Positions 1-7,918 of a stretch of DNA of 64,000 bases are shown piece by piece (position 1 is the stretch's first letter; the number at the start of each line of letters is the position of its first letter). The stretch covers positions 5,208,001 to 5,272,000 of the forward strand of contig NZ_CP080377.1 in the NCBI RefSeq assembly GCF_019443505.1, read 5' to 3'. A program made the position numbers and the translations under genes. The notes below the pieces were generated by a model that searched no databases, was not told the DNA's origin, and worked only from the letters and a program-made list of their open reading frames with translations. The DNA is from Janthinobacterium sp. PAMC25594. GTDB lineage: Bacteria > Pseudomonadota > Gammaproteobacteria > Burkholderiales > Burkholderiaceae_D.

Positions 1-106
1 GAAGGGCGGTTCCGGCACCTGGGGCGCGATCCCGATGCCAGCGAACCCGCAAGTGAGCGAGGCGGAAGCCCACACCTTGGTCAAATGGGTACTGGCACAG
101 AAATAA
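1..106 (+). CDS. C-type cytochrome, C-terminal end (partial)
   Basis: Only the last 34 codons are present, in the frame starting at base 2 and ending with TAA at 104-106. The translation contains GTWGAIPMPANP followed by an amphipathic helix ending KWVLAQK. This is the usual C-terminus of small class I cytochromes c (c551/c552 type), where the Met of the PMP motif is the distal haem ligand. Such proteins carry electrons in the periplasm. The CXXCH haem-binding motif would lie upstream of the window and cannot be seen, so the exact subfamily is open. A hairpin followed by eight T residues lies 26 bases after the stop and ends this transcript. Confidence 0.75.
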   Translation, partial: KGGSGTWGAIPMPANPQVSEAEAHTLVKWVLAQK

Positions 107-127
107 TCTGTGCCGCAGTACCAGCAA

Positions 128-1135
128 TCAGCGCGCCGGCAATCCCGGCGCATTTTTTTTGCCCGTTGCCTTTTGCAGATTACCCATGCCCTGCAATGTC
201 GCCCGCACGGCCTCGTCGAGCGGCGTATGCGGCTCTTGCCCCAGCACGGCCAGCAGCCGCGCATTCTCCATGCGCAAGGGCGTTTGCCACAGATAGCGCA
301 TCTCGCGCATTTCGCGCAGGGTCGCCACGAACGGCGACGCCAGCGCCACCAGCCACCACGGAAAGCGCCGGATGGCCGGAGGCGTGCCTGTGGCCTGTGC
401 CACCACGCGGGCAATCGCGCCCGTCATTTGCCGGCCGTCGTGGTCCCAGTGGCCGGCCATGTGAAAGCGGGAGAACGCGGGCAAGGTGGCGCGCATGGAC
501 AGCAATTGCAGCATCGTGCGCGCCACGTCCGGCAGGTAGGACCACTGGTGGCCCACGCCGGGCGCGCCCGGATACAGGATGCTGCGCACGCCCTGGCCCG
601 GTTTCACCAGGCCCTGCGAAAACCAGTTGTTGCCGGCGCGGGGGCCGAAGAAGTCGCCCGCGCGCACGATCAGCACCCTGGCGCCCTGCGTGCTGGCCCG
701 TTCCAGCCGTGCTTCCAGTTCCACGCGGATGGCGCCCTTGCGCGTCTGCGGGTGCTGCGGCGCCTCTTCTGCCAGCACGGGAAAGGCGTCGGGCCCAAAG
801 TTGTAGACGGTACCAGGCAGCACGATGGTGGCGCCTTCGGCCGTCGCCGCGGCGATGGTGTTGTCGAGCATGGGCAGCACCAGCCGGCCCCAGTGGCGGT
901 AGCCGGGCGGGTTGACGGCGTGCACGATGACGGCGCAGCCTTTGGCGGCCGCCAGCACGTCCGCGCGCGACAGCGCGTCGCCGCGCAGCCATTCAATGCC
1001 GTCGCCGCGTGGCGATGGCGTTGCTCCCCGCGTCAAGGCGCGCACCTGCCAGCTCGCCGCCAATAGCTGGCGCAGCATCTCGCCGCCGATGCCGCCCGTG
1101 GCGCCCAGTACCAAAACCGTTTTCGTGTTTTCCAT
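128..1135 (-). CDS. NAD(P)-dependent epimerase/dehydratase-like oxidoreductase
   Basis: The 335-aa protein starts MENTKTVLVLGATGGIGG, a Rossmann fold with the GxTGxIG-type dinucleotide motif of atypical short-chain dehydrogenases (NmrA/epimerase class). A second helix-strand unit and a region ending PGLPAR follow. The substrate cannot be read from sequence. ATG at 1135 is preferred over ATG at 1138 because GGAGG then sits five bases upstream. The gene is divergent from a LysR regulator across a short gap, the classic arrangement in which the regulator controls its neighbour. Its 3' end overlaps the terminator of the cytochrome gene. Confidence 0.8.
   Translation of the reverse strand: MENTKTVLVLGATGGIGGEMLRQLLAASWQVRALTRGATPSPRGDGIEWLRGDALSRADVLAAAKGCAVIVHAVNPPGYRHWGRLVLPMLDNTIAAATAEGATIVLPGTVYNFGPDAFPVLAEEAPQHPQTRKGAIRVELEARLERASTQGARVLIVRAGDFFGPRAGNNWFSQGLVKPGQGVRSILYPGAPGVGHQWSYLPDVARTMLQLLSMRATLPAFSRFHMAGHWDHDGRQMTGAIARVVAQATGTPPAIRRFPWWLVALASPFVATLREMREMRYLWQTPLRMENARLLAVLGQEPHTPLDEAVRATLQGMGNLQKATGKKNAPGLPAR
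133..160 (+). terminator. Rho-independent terminator of the cytochrome gene
   Basis: A 7-bp perfect stem (GCGCCGG at 133-139, CCGGCGC at 145-151) with a 5-nt loop is followed by A and eight T. It lies inside the last codons of the convergent oxidoreductase gene on the other strand, whose stop is at 128-130. Confidence 0.85.
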
Positions 1136-1191
1136 CATGGCCTCCGTGTGGTTGATGGCGCCAGTATCTGCCGCGCGAGGCTAATTGGGAA

Positions 1192-1219
1192 TTGACGAAC
1201 ATCGAGTACAAGCTATACA
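1192..1219 (+). promoter_or_regulatory. Sigma-70 promoter of the lysR gene, apparently leaderless
   Basis: TTGACG at 1192-1197 and TATACA at 1214-1219 are 16 bp apart. Transcription would begin about 6-8 bases after the -10 box, at 1225-1227, where the ATG of the LysR gene lies. No Shine-Dalgarno sequence precedes that ATG. Confidence 0.6.
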
Positions 1220-1226
1220 TTTATGC

Positions 1227-2129
1227 ATGACCACCTCGATTGCCTGGGAATACTATCGTTCGTTGCTGGCCGTGCTGAAACACGGCTCGCTGTCCGGCGC
1301 GGCCCGCGCGCTGGGCATCACGCAGCCCACCGTCGGCCGGCATATCGCCGCTCTGGAAAAGGAGCTGGGCGCGACCCTGTTTACGCGCTCCCAGCAGGGC
1401 TTGCTGCCCACGGAAGTGGCGCTGGCGCTGCGGCCCCATGCGGAGACCATGGAGCACACTGCCGCCCTGATGCAGCGCGCCGCCAGCAGCCAGGGGCAGG
1501 GCGTGACCGGCGTCGTGCGCATCGCGGTCAGCGAAGTGGTGGGCGTGGAAGTGCTGCCGCCGATACTGGCCCGCCTGCGCGTACGCCATCCGGGCTTGAC
1601 CATCGAATTGGTATTGAGCAACAAGGTGCAGGATTTGCTGCGCCGCGAGGCGGACATCGCCGTGCGCATGCTGCGCCCGCGTCAGGAGCAGCTGGTGGCG
1701 CGCAAGGTGGGCGAGATCGAACTGGGCTTGCATGCCCACGCGGATTATCTGGCGCAGCATGGCACGCCGGCCGGATTGCTTGACTTAGCGCAACACGCCG
1801 TCATCGGCTACGACGAGGCGAGCCCCTTCGTGCGCAACGCGGCTGCGGTCTTTCAGGGATTTTCGCGGGACAACTTTGCCTGGCGCAGCGACAGCGACCT
1901 GGCGCAACTGGCCCTGATACGCGCGGGCGCCGGTATCGGCGTGTGCCAGGTGGGGCTGGCGGCGCGCGATCCGGCCCTGCGGCGCGTGTTGCCGCAAGCG
2001 TTTTCGCTGCCGATGGAAACCTGGGTCACCATGCATGAAGACTTGCGCGGCAGCCTGCGCTGCCGCGCCACCTTCGACGCGCTGGCCGAAGGTTTACTCG
2101 CTTACGTGGCAGAACAGCCGTTTACTTGA
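1227..2129 (+). CDS. LysR-family transcriptional regulator
   Basis: A 300-aa protein of normal LysR length. Residues about 10-65 form the winged helix-turn-helix (GSLSGAARALGITQPTVGRHI), followed by the effector-binding domain. ATG 1227 (MTTSIAW) is chosen because the HTH then starts where LysR proteins normally place it; in-frame starts further upstream would lie before the promoter. It is divergent from the oxidoreductase gene and probably controls it, and perhaps itself. Its stop overlaps the stop region of the convergent binding-protein gene by 8 bases. Confidence 0.9.
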   Translation: MTTSIAWEYYRSLLAVLKHGSLSGAARALGITQPTVGRHIAALEKELGATLFTRSQQGLLPTEVALALRPHAETMEHTAALMQRAASSQGQGVTGVVRIAVSEVVGVEVLPPILARLRVRHPGLTIELVLSNKVQDLLRREADIAVRMLRPRQEQLVARKVGEIELGLHAHADYLAQHGTPAGLLDLAQHAVIGYDEASPFVRNAAAVFQGFSRDNFAWRSDSDLAQLALIRAGAGIGVCQVGLAARDPALRRVLPQAFSLPMETWVTMHEDLRGSLRCRATFDALAEGLLAYVAEQPFT

Positions 2130-3264
2130 TCACTTCCATCTTGGTTTTCTTGCCGTCGCGGTACGTAAAGAGCGTCAGCGCGCCATCCTTGATGTCGCCG
2201 TTGGCATCGAACGAGATCGGGCCCGTCACGCCCTGGTAGTGCACCTTTGCCAGGAATGGCAGGTAGACGGACGGTTTCGACGATTTCGCGTCGGCCATGG
2301 CGGTGGCCATGGTCATCACGGCATCGTAGACGTACGGTGCGTACAGCTGCACTTCCATATTGTATTTCTGCTTGTAGCGGGCGCGGAAATCGTCCATGCC
2401 TTTTTGCTGCGCGCCCGTCACGCCGCCCGCTTCCGCGCAGGTGACCATGTCTTCGCCCACGGCGTCGCCGGCCAGCTTGCCCAGCGGCTCCGTGCACAAG
2501 CCGTCGCCGCCCATGAACTTGGCCTTGATGCCCAGCGCCTTCATCTGGCGCAGCATGGGGCCGCCCACGGAATCCATGCCGCCAAAGAAGATCAGGTCGG
2601 GATTTTTCGACTTGATGCTGGTCAAAATGGCATTGAAGTCGGTCGCGTTGGCATTGGTAAATTCCTTGCCGACGATTTGCACGCCAGGCGCCGCCTTCTT
2701 GGCGCCCTTGACGAACTGTTCCGCCACGCCCTGGCCGTAGGCCGTGCGGTCATCGATGACGGCGATTTTCTTCGCTTGCAGCTTGCCCACGGCATACGCG
2801 CCCAAAGTTCCCCCCAGCTTGTTGTCATTGGCCACCACGCGGAAGGCCGTGTTGAATTTTTGCTGGGTGTAGGTCGGGTTGGTGGCGGCCGGCGAAATCT
2901 GCGGAATGCCGGCATTGAAGTAAATGCGCGAGGCGGGAATCGTCGTGCCCGAGTTCAGGTGGCCGACCACGCCGTTGACCTTGGCGTCGACGAGCTTTTG
3001 CGCCACGGCCGTGCCCTGCTTGGGATCGGCCGCGTCATCTTCGGGCACCAGCACGAATTTGACGACTTTGCCGTCGATCTTGAAGCCTTTGGCGTTCAAA
3101 TCCTCGATGGCCATCTTGGCCGCGTTTTCGTTATCCTTGCCCAGGTGGGAGCTGGCGCCAGAGACCGGGGCGACGTGGCCTATCTTGATGATTTCCTGCG
3201 CGCCCGCATGACCGGCAAAAGCGAGGGCGAGGGCGAGAGGAAGGACTTTGGTCTTGAGCAGCAT
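2122..3264 (-). CDS. Branched-chain amino acid ABC transporter, periplasmic substrate-binding protein (orphan)
   Basis: The 380-aa protein has a cleavable signal peptide (MLLKTKVLPLALALAFAGHAGAQ) and then a Leu/Ile/Val-binding fold typical of LivK/LivJ: IGHVAPVSG..SSHLGKDNENAA near the N-terminus and GAYAVGKL, AVIDDRTAYGQG later. It would deliver branched-chain amino acids or related ligands to a LivHMGF-type importer. ATG 3264 is chosen over ATG 3270 because GGAGA lies six bases before it and directly abuts the earlier ATG. No permease or ATPase genes adjoin it; a livHMGF set lies about 43 kb away in this window, so partnership is possible but unproven. Confidence 0.88.
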   Translation of the reverse strand: MLLKTKVLPLALALAFAGHAGAQEIIKIGHVAPVSGASSHLGKDNENAAKMAIEDLNAKGFKIDGKVVKFVLVPEDDAADPKQGTAVAQKLVDAKVNGVVGHLNSGTTIPASRIYFNAGIPQISPAATNPTYTQQKFNTAFRVVANDNKLGGTLGAYAVGKLQAKKIAVIDDRTAYGQGVAEQFVKGAKKAAPGVQIVGKEFTNANATDFNAILTSIKSKNPDLIFFGGMDSVGGPMLRQMKALGIKAKFMGGDGLCTEPLGKLAGDAVGEDMVTCAEAGGVTGAQQKGMDDFRARYKQKYNMEVQLYAPYVYDAVMTMATAMADAKSSKPSVYLPFLAKVHYQGVTGPISFDANGDIKDGALTLFTYRDGKKTKMEVIK

Positions 3265-3564
3265 AAACATTCTCCAATGGATAAAGATACGGCGGCGTCT
3301 CGTGAAACCGCTTCGAATGGCGGTACGTGTGAAGAACGGTACAACAAAAAACAGACGGCGCAAAGCCGCTTTTGGGGCTTTTTGCATTTTGTCGCAACAA
3401 TCACCAAAGTGAGGCGCGATGCACCGGTTTCGCAGGCGCGAGCGCACCAAAGAATGGCGTTGGGAGGGGGAAAGGTGTAGGAGGTAAATGCTGGGGTCAG
3501 ACCCGTCGGGTCTGACCCCGGATTTTTGCCGGTGGGTTAAATGGTGCCAACGGCAGACGTGCAG
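3265..3564. other. Intergenic region between the binding protein and the holC operon
   Basis: Holds the leader of the binding-protein gene (GGAGA at 3271-3275 on the minus strand), a weak hairpin with T residues on the plus strand near 3362-3383, and the GGGGTCAGACCC palindrome at 3493-3519. No convincing gene or strong promoter is seen. Confidence 0.5.
3493..3519. repeat. GGGGTCAG-family palindrome, short form
   Basis: A perfect 12-bp inverted repeat (GGGGTCAGACCC / GGGTCTGACCCC) around a 3-base centre. Its two ends match the ends of the 66-bp elements at 25920 and 58196, so it appears to be a short member of the same family. It lies 45 bases past the stop of the small gene at 3565. Confidence 0.85.
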
Positions 3565-3930
3565 TTACTGCGCGGGCGGATGCAAATGCCCCAGTTCATG
3601 GCTCACCGCATGCGCCACGATCTGTTCCAGCGACTGCTGCAAGTCTGCGCGCAGGGCGCCGCGCATGCCGATCAGGGCGTTTTGCAGCGCCGTCTGCAGG
3701 ACGTGGGCGATGCGCTCTTCCAGCAGATGGTCGATCTTGCCCTGCACCTGGTGCAGGATGCGCTGCGTCAGCCGCTGTTCGATGGCGTCCCAGTCGGGCT
3801 GCGCCACCGCTGGCGGCAATGCCGGCGGTGCCGGTACAGCAGGCTCTGCCGGGATGGCGGGAGCTAATTCCGGCCCCAGCAGCACCTCCGTCAGCAGGGG
3901 AATGCCCTGGTCGAATGGCGGCTGGTTCAT
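3565..3930 (-). CDS. Small protein translationally coupled to holC, function unknown
   Basis: A 121-aa protein. The N-terminal half is rich in Pro/Ala (residues 20-45). The C-terminal half is predicted amphipathic helix (WDAIEQRLTQRILHQVQ onwards) ending in a His-rich tail (HELGHLHPPAQ). The HELGH pentapeptide is at the extreme C-terminus and has no supporting fold, so it should not be read as a metalloprotease. Its ATG overlaps the TGA of holC (ATGA), implying coupled translation. I do not recognise a family; proteins of this kind beside holC are seen in related bacteria, but that is recollection rather than a result here. Confidence 0.6.
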   Translation of the reverse strand: MNQPPFDQGIPLLTEVLLGPELAPAIPAEPAVPAPPALPPAVAQPDWDAIEQRLTQRILHQVQGKIDHLLEERIAHVLQTALQNALIGMRGALRADLQQSLEQIVAHAVSHELGHLHPPAQ

Positions 3931-4352
3931 GCTTTACCCGCCACGAAATGCGTCGGCTGCACGTCTTGCTGGCGGTAGTGCAGGAAGCGCTGGCGGCCCG
4001 CCTCCGCATCTTGTTCATCCATGGAGACGATCTCGAACACGCGCTGGAACTGCGCATAGTTGGGCGGCGGCAGCTGCGACAGGTTGACGAGGATGTCGTG
4101 GTGCGGCAGCTCGGCCGCCGCGTCATCGGTCAGGATGATGGGCGTTTGCGCCGCCAGCGGGTCGCCGGCCAGCACGTGCGGCAGGAAATCCGTGGCGGAA
4201 ATGGTCCACATGGCGCTGTTCAAGGCGTCGAGCTGGGCGTCATCTTGCACCAGCACGACGACCTTGTTGCCGGCCATGTAGGCTTTGCGCACCAGGCGGC
4301 AGGCGTAAGCCAGCTTGTCCGGCACGTTGCTGTGAAAATCGACGCGCGTCAT
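3927..4352 (-). CDS. holC: DNA polymerase III subunit chi
   Basis: The 141-aa protein begins MTRVDFHSNVPDKLAYACRL, the typical start of HolC. Strands around VVVLVQDDAQLDALN and FLPHVLAGDP follow the chi fold. Chi links the clamp loader, through psi, to single-stranded DNA-binding protein at the replication fork. ATG 4352 is chosen because chi proteins start MTRVDF and AAAGG lies just upstream; a TTG 12 bases earlier is less likely. It begins 8 bases after the prlC stop and overlaps the next gene by 4 bases, so it sits mid-operon. Confidence 0.9.
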   Translation of the reverse strand: MTRVDFHSNVPDKLAYACRLVRKAYMAGNKVVVLVQDDAQLDALNSAMWTISATDFLPHVLAGDPLAAQTPIILTDDAAAELPHHDILVNLSQLPPPNYAQFQRVFEIVSMDEQDAEAGRQRFLHYRQQDVQPTHFVAGKA

Positions 4353-4360
4353 GTCGCCTT

Positions 4361-6445
4361 TCAAGCTGCCATGCCGCTATGGCGCAGCAGGGCGTCGATC
4401 GACGGTTCGCGGCCACGGAAGGCCGTGAACGATTCCAGCGCCGGGCGCGAGCCGCCGACGGACAGGATTTCCTGCAGGTAGCGCTTGCCCGCCGCCGTCG
4501 TGGCGGCCGGTCCCAGCGCCCTGGCTTCTTCAAACGCCGCATAGGCGTCGGCGGACAGCACCTCGGCCCATTTGTAGCTGTAGTAGCCGGCCGCGTAGCC
4601 GCCGGAGAAGATATGCCCGAAGGAATTCTGGAAGCGGTTGAAGGCGGGCGGGATGATCAGCGCGAATTTGGCGCGCACGCCGTCGATCAGCTGCTGCACG
4701 CTCTGGCCCGTGCCAGCATCGTAGTCATAGTGCAAATGCATGTCGAGCAAGGAGAACTCCACCTGGCGCAGGGTTTGCAAGCCGGACTGGAAATTTTTGG
4801 CCGCCAGCATCTTGTCGTACAGCGCGCGCGGCAGCGGCTCGCCCGTGACGGCATGCGCCGTCATGTGTTCGAGCACTTCCCATTCCCAGCAGAAGTTTTC
4901 CATGAATTGCGACGGCAGTTCCACGGCATCCCATTCGACGCCGGCAATGCCCGACACGCCCAGCTCGTCGACCACCGTCAGCATGTGGTGCAAGCCGTGG
5001 CCGAATTCGTGGAACAGGGTGATCACTTCATCGTGCGTAAACAGCGCTGGCTGAACCTGGCCGTCGACCACGGCCGGCTGCGTGAAATTGCAGGTCAGGT
5101 AGGCGATCGGCGTTTGCACGTGTTGCGCGTCGGCACGGCGGCCGCGCGCGTCGTCCATCCAGGCGCCGCCGCTCTTGCCCGCGCGCGCATACAGGTCCAG
5201 GTAGAACTGGCCGACCAGCTTGCCGTCGCGCTCGATGCGGTAAAAGCGCACGTCCGGGTGCCAGACGGGCGCCGTATCCAGTTTGATCTCGACGGCGAAC
5301 AGGTTCTGGATCTGGCGGAACAGGCCGTCGATGACCTTGTGTTCAGGGAAATATTGTTTGACTTCCTGGGCCGAGAACGCGTAGCGGCGTTCCTGCAGTT
5401 TTTCGGAAGCGTACGGCACGTCCCACGCCTGCAGCTCGGCGATGCCCAGTTCTTCCTTGGCGAATTGCGTCAGTTCGGCCAGGTCTTTCTCGGCGAACGG
5501 ACGGGCGCGTTGGGCCAGGTCTTCCAGGAAAGCGATGACTTGCGCGGGCGAGGTGGCCATTTTGGAAACGAGCGACACTTCGGCGAAATTGGCGTAGCCG
5601 AGCAGTTTTGCCTCTTCGTCGCGCAATTGCAACAGGGTGACGATATTCTGGGTATTGTCCCAGTCCTCTTTTTTGCTGAAGACCTCGCCCTGGTCCGACG
5701 CCTTGGTGGCGTTGGCGCGGTAGATGGTTTCGCGCAGTGCGCGCTGGTCGGCAAATTGCAGGATCGGGTAATACGACGGGAAGTGCAGCGAGAATTCGTA
5801 CCCTTGCTTGCCCGCTTTTTCGGCGGCGGCGCGCGCGGCGGCCTTCACGTCGTCGGGCAGGCCGGCCAGGTCGCTTTCGTTCTCGACCAGCAACTTGTAG
5901 TCATTCGTGGCGTCGAGCACGTTTTCGGAAAAACGCGTCGAGACGGCAGCGTGCTCTTCCTGGATGGCGCCAAAGCGCTCTTTCTTGTCCTCGGGCAACT
6001 CGGCGCCGCCCAGGCGGAAGTCGCGCACGGCATTCTCGACGATGCGCCGGCGCGCCGGCGACAGGCTGGCGAAATCGGCGCGGGCCTGCAATTGCTTGTA
6101 TTTGCCGAAGAGGATTTCGTTCTGGCCCAGTTCGGTCAAGAACTCCGTCACCTTGGGCTGGTTCGCATTGTAGGCGGCGCGCAGTTCGGGCGTATCGATC
6201 ACGCTATTGAGGTGATTGACGATGCTCCAGGCGCGGCCCAGGGTTTCGGCGATCTGGTCCTGGGGCGCGACGAAGTTGTCCCAGCTCACTTCTTCCATGG
6301 GCGCTTCCAGCTGCGCCACCGTGGCGCGTGCCTGTTCCAGGAGGGTATCGATGGCAGGCGTGACATGCTCGTGCGTGATCGCGTCAAAGCGTGGCAAGCC
6401 GGAAAAATCAAGCAGGGGATTGGTATTCATCGTCGGTTCGTCCAT
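4361..6445 (-). CDS. prlC: Oligopeptidase A, M3 family zinc metallopeptidase
   Basis: A 694-aa protein matching the M3 family length of about 680. The zinc site HEFGH is at residues 479-483 in LFHEFGHGLHHML. The N-terminal region NPLLDFSGLPRFDAI followed by HVTPAID is characteristic of oligopeptidase A. The enzyme degrades signal peptides and other short peptides in the cytoplasm. The start could instead be ATG 6430 (MNTNPLL); 6445 has a slightly better GAAG upstream. It lies between folD and holC on the same strand, with a hairpin repeat filling the gap to folD. Confidence 0.93.
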   Translation of the reverse strand: MDEPTMNTNPLLDFSGLPRFDAITHEHVTPAIDTLLEQARATVAQLEAPMEEVSWDNFVAPQDQIAETLGRAWSIVNHLNSVIDTPELRAAYNANQPKVTEFLTELGQNEILFGKYKQLQARADFASLSPARRRIVENAVRDFRLGGAELPEDKKERFGAIQEEHAAVSTRFSENVLDATNDYKLLVENESDLAGLPDDVKAAARAAAEKAGKQGYEFSLHFPSYYPILQFADQRALRETIYRANATKASDQGEVFSKKEDWDNTQNIVTLLQLRDEEAKLLGYANFAEVSLVSKMATSPAQVIAFLEDLAQRARPFAEKDLAELTQFAKEELGIAELQAWDVPYASEKLQERRYAFSAQEVKQYFPEHKVIDGLFRQIQNLFAVEIKLDTAPVWHPDVRFYRIERDGKLVGQFYLDLYARAGKSGGAWMDDARGRRADAQHVQTPIAYLTCNFTQPAVVDGQVQPALFTHDEVITLFHEFGHGLHHMLTVVDELGVSGIAGVEWDAVELPSQFMENFCWEWEVLEHMTAHAVTGEPLPRALYDKMLAAKNFQSGLQTLRQVEFSLLDMHLHYDYDAGTGQSVQQLIDGVRAKFALIIPPAFNRFQNSFGHIFSGGYAAGYYSYKWAEVLSADAYAAFEEARALGPAATTAAGKRYLQEILSVGGSRPALESFTAFRGREPSIDALLRHSGMAA

Positions 6446-6460
6446 TCTGTCTTCATATAT

Positions 6461-6563
6461 GGAGCGCCTGAAAAACGTTCAGGGCAAGGCGCGGTGCCGA
6501 AGGCAGTACGAATAGTACGGCGAGGCACTGCAACGCAGCCATGGACGTTTTCTCAGGTGCTCC
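6461..6563. repeat. Long imperfect hairpin repeat, copy 1
   Basis: About 103 bp with near-complementary ends (GGAGCGCCTGAAAAACGT against GGTGCTCC preceded by CTCAG and ACGTTTT). It shares a core with copies at 7551-7648 and 54221-54302: GCGTTGCA, CGCCGTACT, CGTACTG and GCGCCTTGCCCT in order, here read on the minus strand. It fills nearly the whole folD-prlC gap. Confidence 0.8.
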
Positions 6564-6565
6564 TC

Positions 6566-7411
6566 TTAAATGCGCTCGGCGGCTTCGACGGTGTTCATCA
6601 GCAACATCGTGATCGTCATCGGACCCACGCCACCCGGTACGGGGGTGATGTGGGAGGCGACTTCTTTCACGCCGGCAAAATCCACGTCGCCGCACAGCTT
6701 GCCGTCATCGTCGCGGTTCATGCCCACGTCGATGACGATGGCGCCCGGCTTGACCATGTCGGCCGTCAGGGTGTTGCGGCGGCCGACGGCGGCCACGACC
6801 ACGTCCGCCTGGCGTGTGTACAGGCCCAGGTCCGGGGTCGCACTATGACAGATGGTGACGGTAGCGTTCGCTTGCAAGAGCAGCAGGGCCATCGGCTTGC
6901 CGACGGTGTTGCTGCGGCCGATGACGACGGCGTGCTTGCCGCGCAAGTCGACGCCAGTGCTTTCGATCAGTTTCATGCAGCCATATGGCGTGCACGGGCG
7001 GAAGCCGGGCAAGCCCGTCATCAGTTCGCCGGCGCTCAGCACGGAATAGCCATCCACGTCTTTCGTCGTGGAGATCGCTTCGATGACCTTGTGCGGGTTG
7101 ATGTGCTTGGGCAAGGGCATTTGCACGAGGATGCCGTGGATGGCGGGGTCGGCGTTCAGGCTGGCGATGCGTGCCAGCAAGTCCGCTTCGGACAGGTCCG
7201 CTTCATATTTTTCCAGCACCGAGTGGAAACCCACGTCGCCGCACGCCTTGACCTTGTTGCGCACATACACCTGGCTGGCCGGGTCTTCGCCGACGAGTAT
7301 CACGGCCAGGCCGGGCTGGGTGCCCTTGGCCGTGAGGGCGGCGGCGCGCGTGGCGATCTCGCTGCGCAGTTTTTGGGAGAGGGCGATTCCGTCGATCAGT
7401 TGTGCTGGCAT
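6566..7411 (-). CDS. folD: Methylenetetrahydrofolate dehydrogenase / methenyltetrahydrofolate cyclohydrolase
   Basis: A 281-aa protein of normal FolD length. Visible motifs are [13 protein letters not shown] with the catalytic Lys, the ILVQMPLP segment, the dinucleotide site [11 protein letters not shown] and the C-terminal [10 protein letters not shown] signature. The enzyme interconverts methylene-, methenyl- and formyl-tetrahydrofolate in the cytoplasm, supplying purine, thymidylate and fMet synthesis. No Shine-Dalgarno sequence precedes ATG 7411; a TATAAT box at 7444-7449 on the minus strand would give a short pyrimidine-rich leader. prlC follows on the same strand. Confidence 0.95.
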   Translation of the reverse strand: MPAQLIDGIALSQKLRSEIATRAAALTAKGTQPGLAVILVGEDPASQVYVRNKVKACGDVGFHSVLEKYEADLSEADLLARIASLNADPAIHGILVQMPLPKHINPHKVIEAISTTKDVDGYSVLSAGELMTGLPGFRPCTPYGCMKLIESTGVDLRGKHAVVIGRSNTVGKPMALLLLQANATVTICHSATPDLGLYTRQADVVVAAVGRRNTLTADMVKPGAIVIDVGMNRDDDGKLCGDVDFAGVKEVASHITPVPGGVGPMTITMLLMNTVEAAERI

Positions 7412-7550
7412 GGTAGGGAGGCTGTGTGGGAGGGAAAAGACAGATTATAAAGCCGGCCGGCGCAAAGGGGCGGTTTTGGCGCCAAGCCGTTAAGTTAAGC
7501 AGTGCCATGCGTTTAAAAGCGCAAGGCTTAATAACAGCGGGCCGGAAACG

Positions 7551-7648
7551 CGGGCCTGAGAAAATGCCGATGGCGGCGTTGCAGCTCCTTGCCGTACTGG
7601 CGTACTGTCTGCGTCGCCGCGCCTTGCCCTCGACATTTTTCAGGCTCG
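7551..7648. repeat. Long imperfect hairpin repeat, copy 2
   Basis: About 98 bp, same core as the repeats at 6461 and 54221, with near-complementary ends (GGCCTGAGAAAATG against CATTTTTCAGGCTC). It lies roughly 140 bp upstream of the aceE promoter. Confidence 0.8.
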
Positions 7649-7747
7649 CTTGGCCCGGGGAGCCTGTGCAGGCGACCGGGGTGTTGATTCATTTTGCTAC
7701 TCTGCTCATCCTAATTTCCGGGCGGAATTTGCGGCACTGCAGCATAA

Positions 7748-7777
7748 ATTTCATAGGGTGTTTTCACAATATGAAAT
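7748..7777. promoter_or_regulatory. Candidate operator upstream of aceE
   Basis: A perfect inverted repeat, ATTTCATA at 7748-7755 and TATGAAAT at 7770-7777. The half-site centres are 22 bp apart (two helical turns), and the site ends 13 bp before the -35 box. The placement suits an activator or a repressor. The protein that binds it is unknown. Confidence 0.5.
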
Positions 7778-7790
7778 GCTATATCGTAAT

Positions 7791-7819
7791 TTGAAAAATA
7801 CTAAATACGCTGTTAGAAT
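7791..7819 (+). promoter_or_regulatory. Promoter of the aceE-aceF-lpdA operon
   Basis: TTGAAA at 7791-7796 and TAGAAT at 7814-7819 with a 17-bp spacer. TG at 7811-7812 makes an extended -10. Predicted start near 7826, leaving a leader of about 93 bases before ATG 7919. Confidence 0.7.
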
Positions 7820-7918
7820 CCCCACACTAAACCGACTTAATAGTAAATAATCAGCGAAATACCGTCCGACAGCGATCCGGAAAATCGGGGTGGGGCGTTC
7901 ACAAAGGAGACTCAACAG

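Larger units (their letters stand above)
7412..7918. other. Intergenic control region between folD and aceE
   Basis: Contains, from left to right, a minus-strand TATAAT at 7444-7449 for folD, hairpin repeat copy 2 at 7551-7648, an 8-bp inverted repeat at 7748-7777, the aceE promoter at 7791-7819 and about 90 bases of aceE leader ending in AAAGGAGA at 7903-7910. No gene is seen in it. Confidence 0.6.

Noticed and set aside
3362..3383. Weak hairpin with T residues upstream of the binding-protein gene
   Set aside because: The stem is short and interrupted, and no plus-strand gene ends there, so it is not listed as a terminator.
3907..3930. HELGH in the small protein beside holC as a metalloprotease site
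   Set aside because: The motif is in the last residues of the protein, without the fold or third ligand needed.
4379..7450. A 1023-codon open frame antisense to prlC and folD
   Set aside because: It is the mirror of two well-recognised genes, rich in His/Arg/Gln as expected for the complement of high-GC codons, and has no family resemblance or ribosome site.
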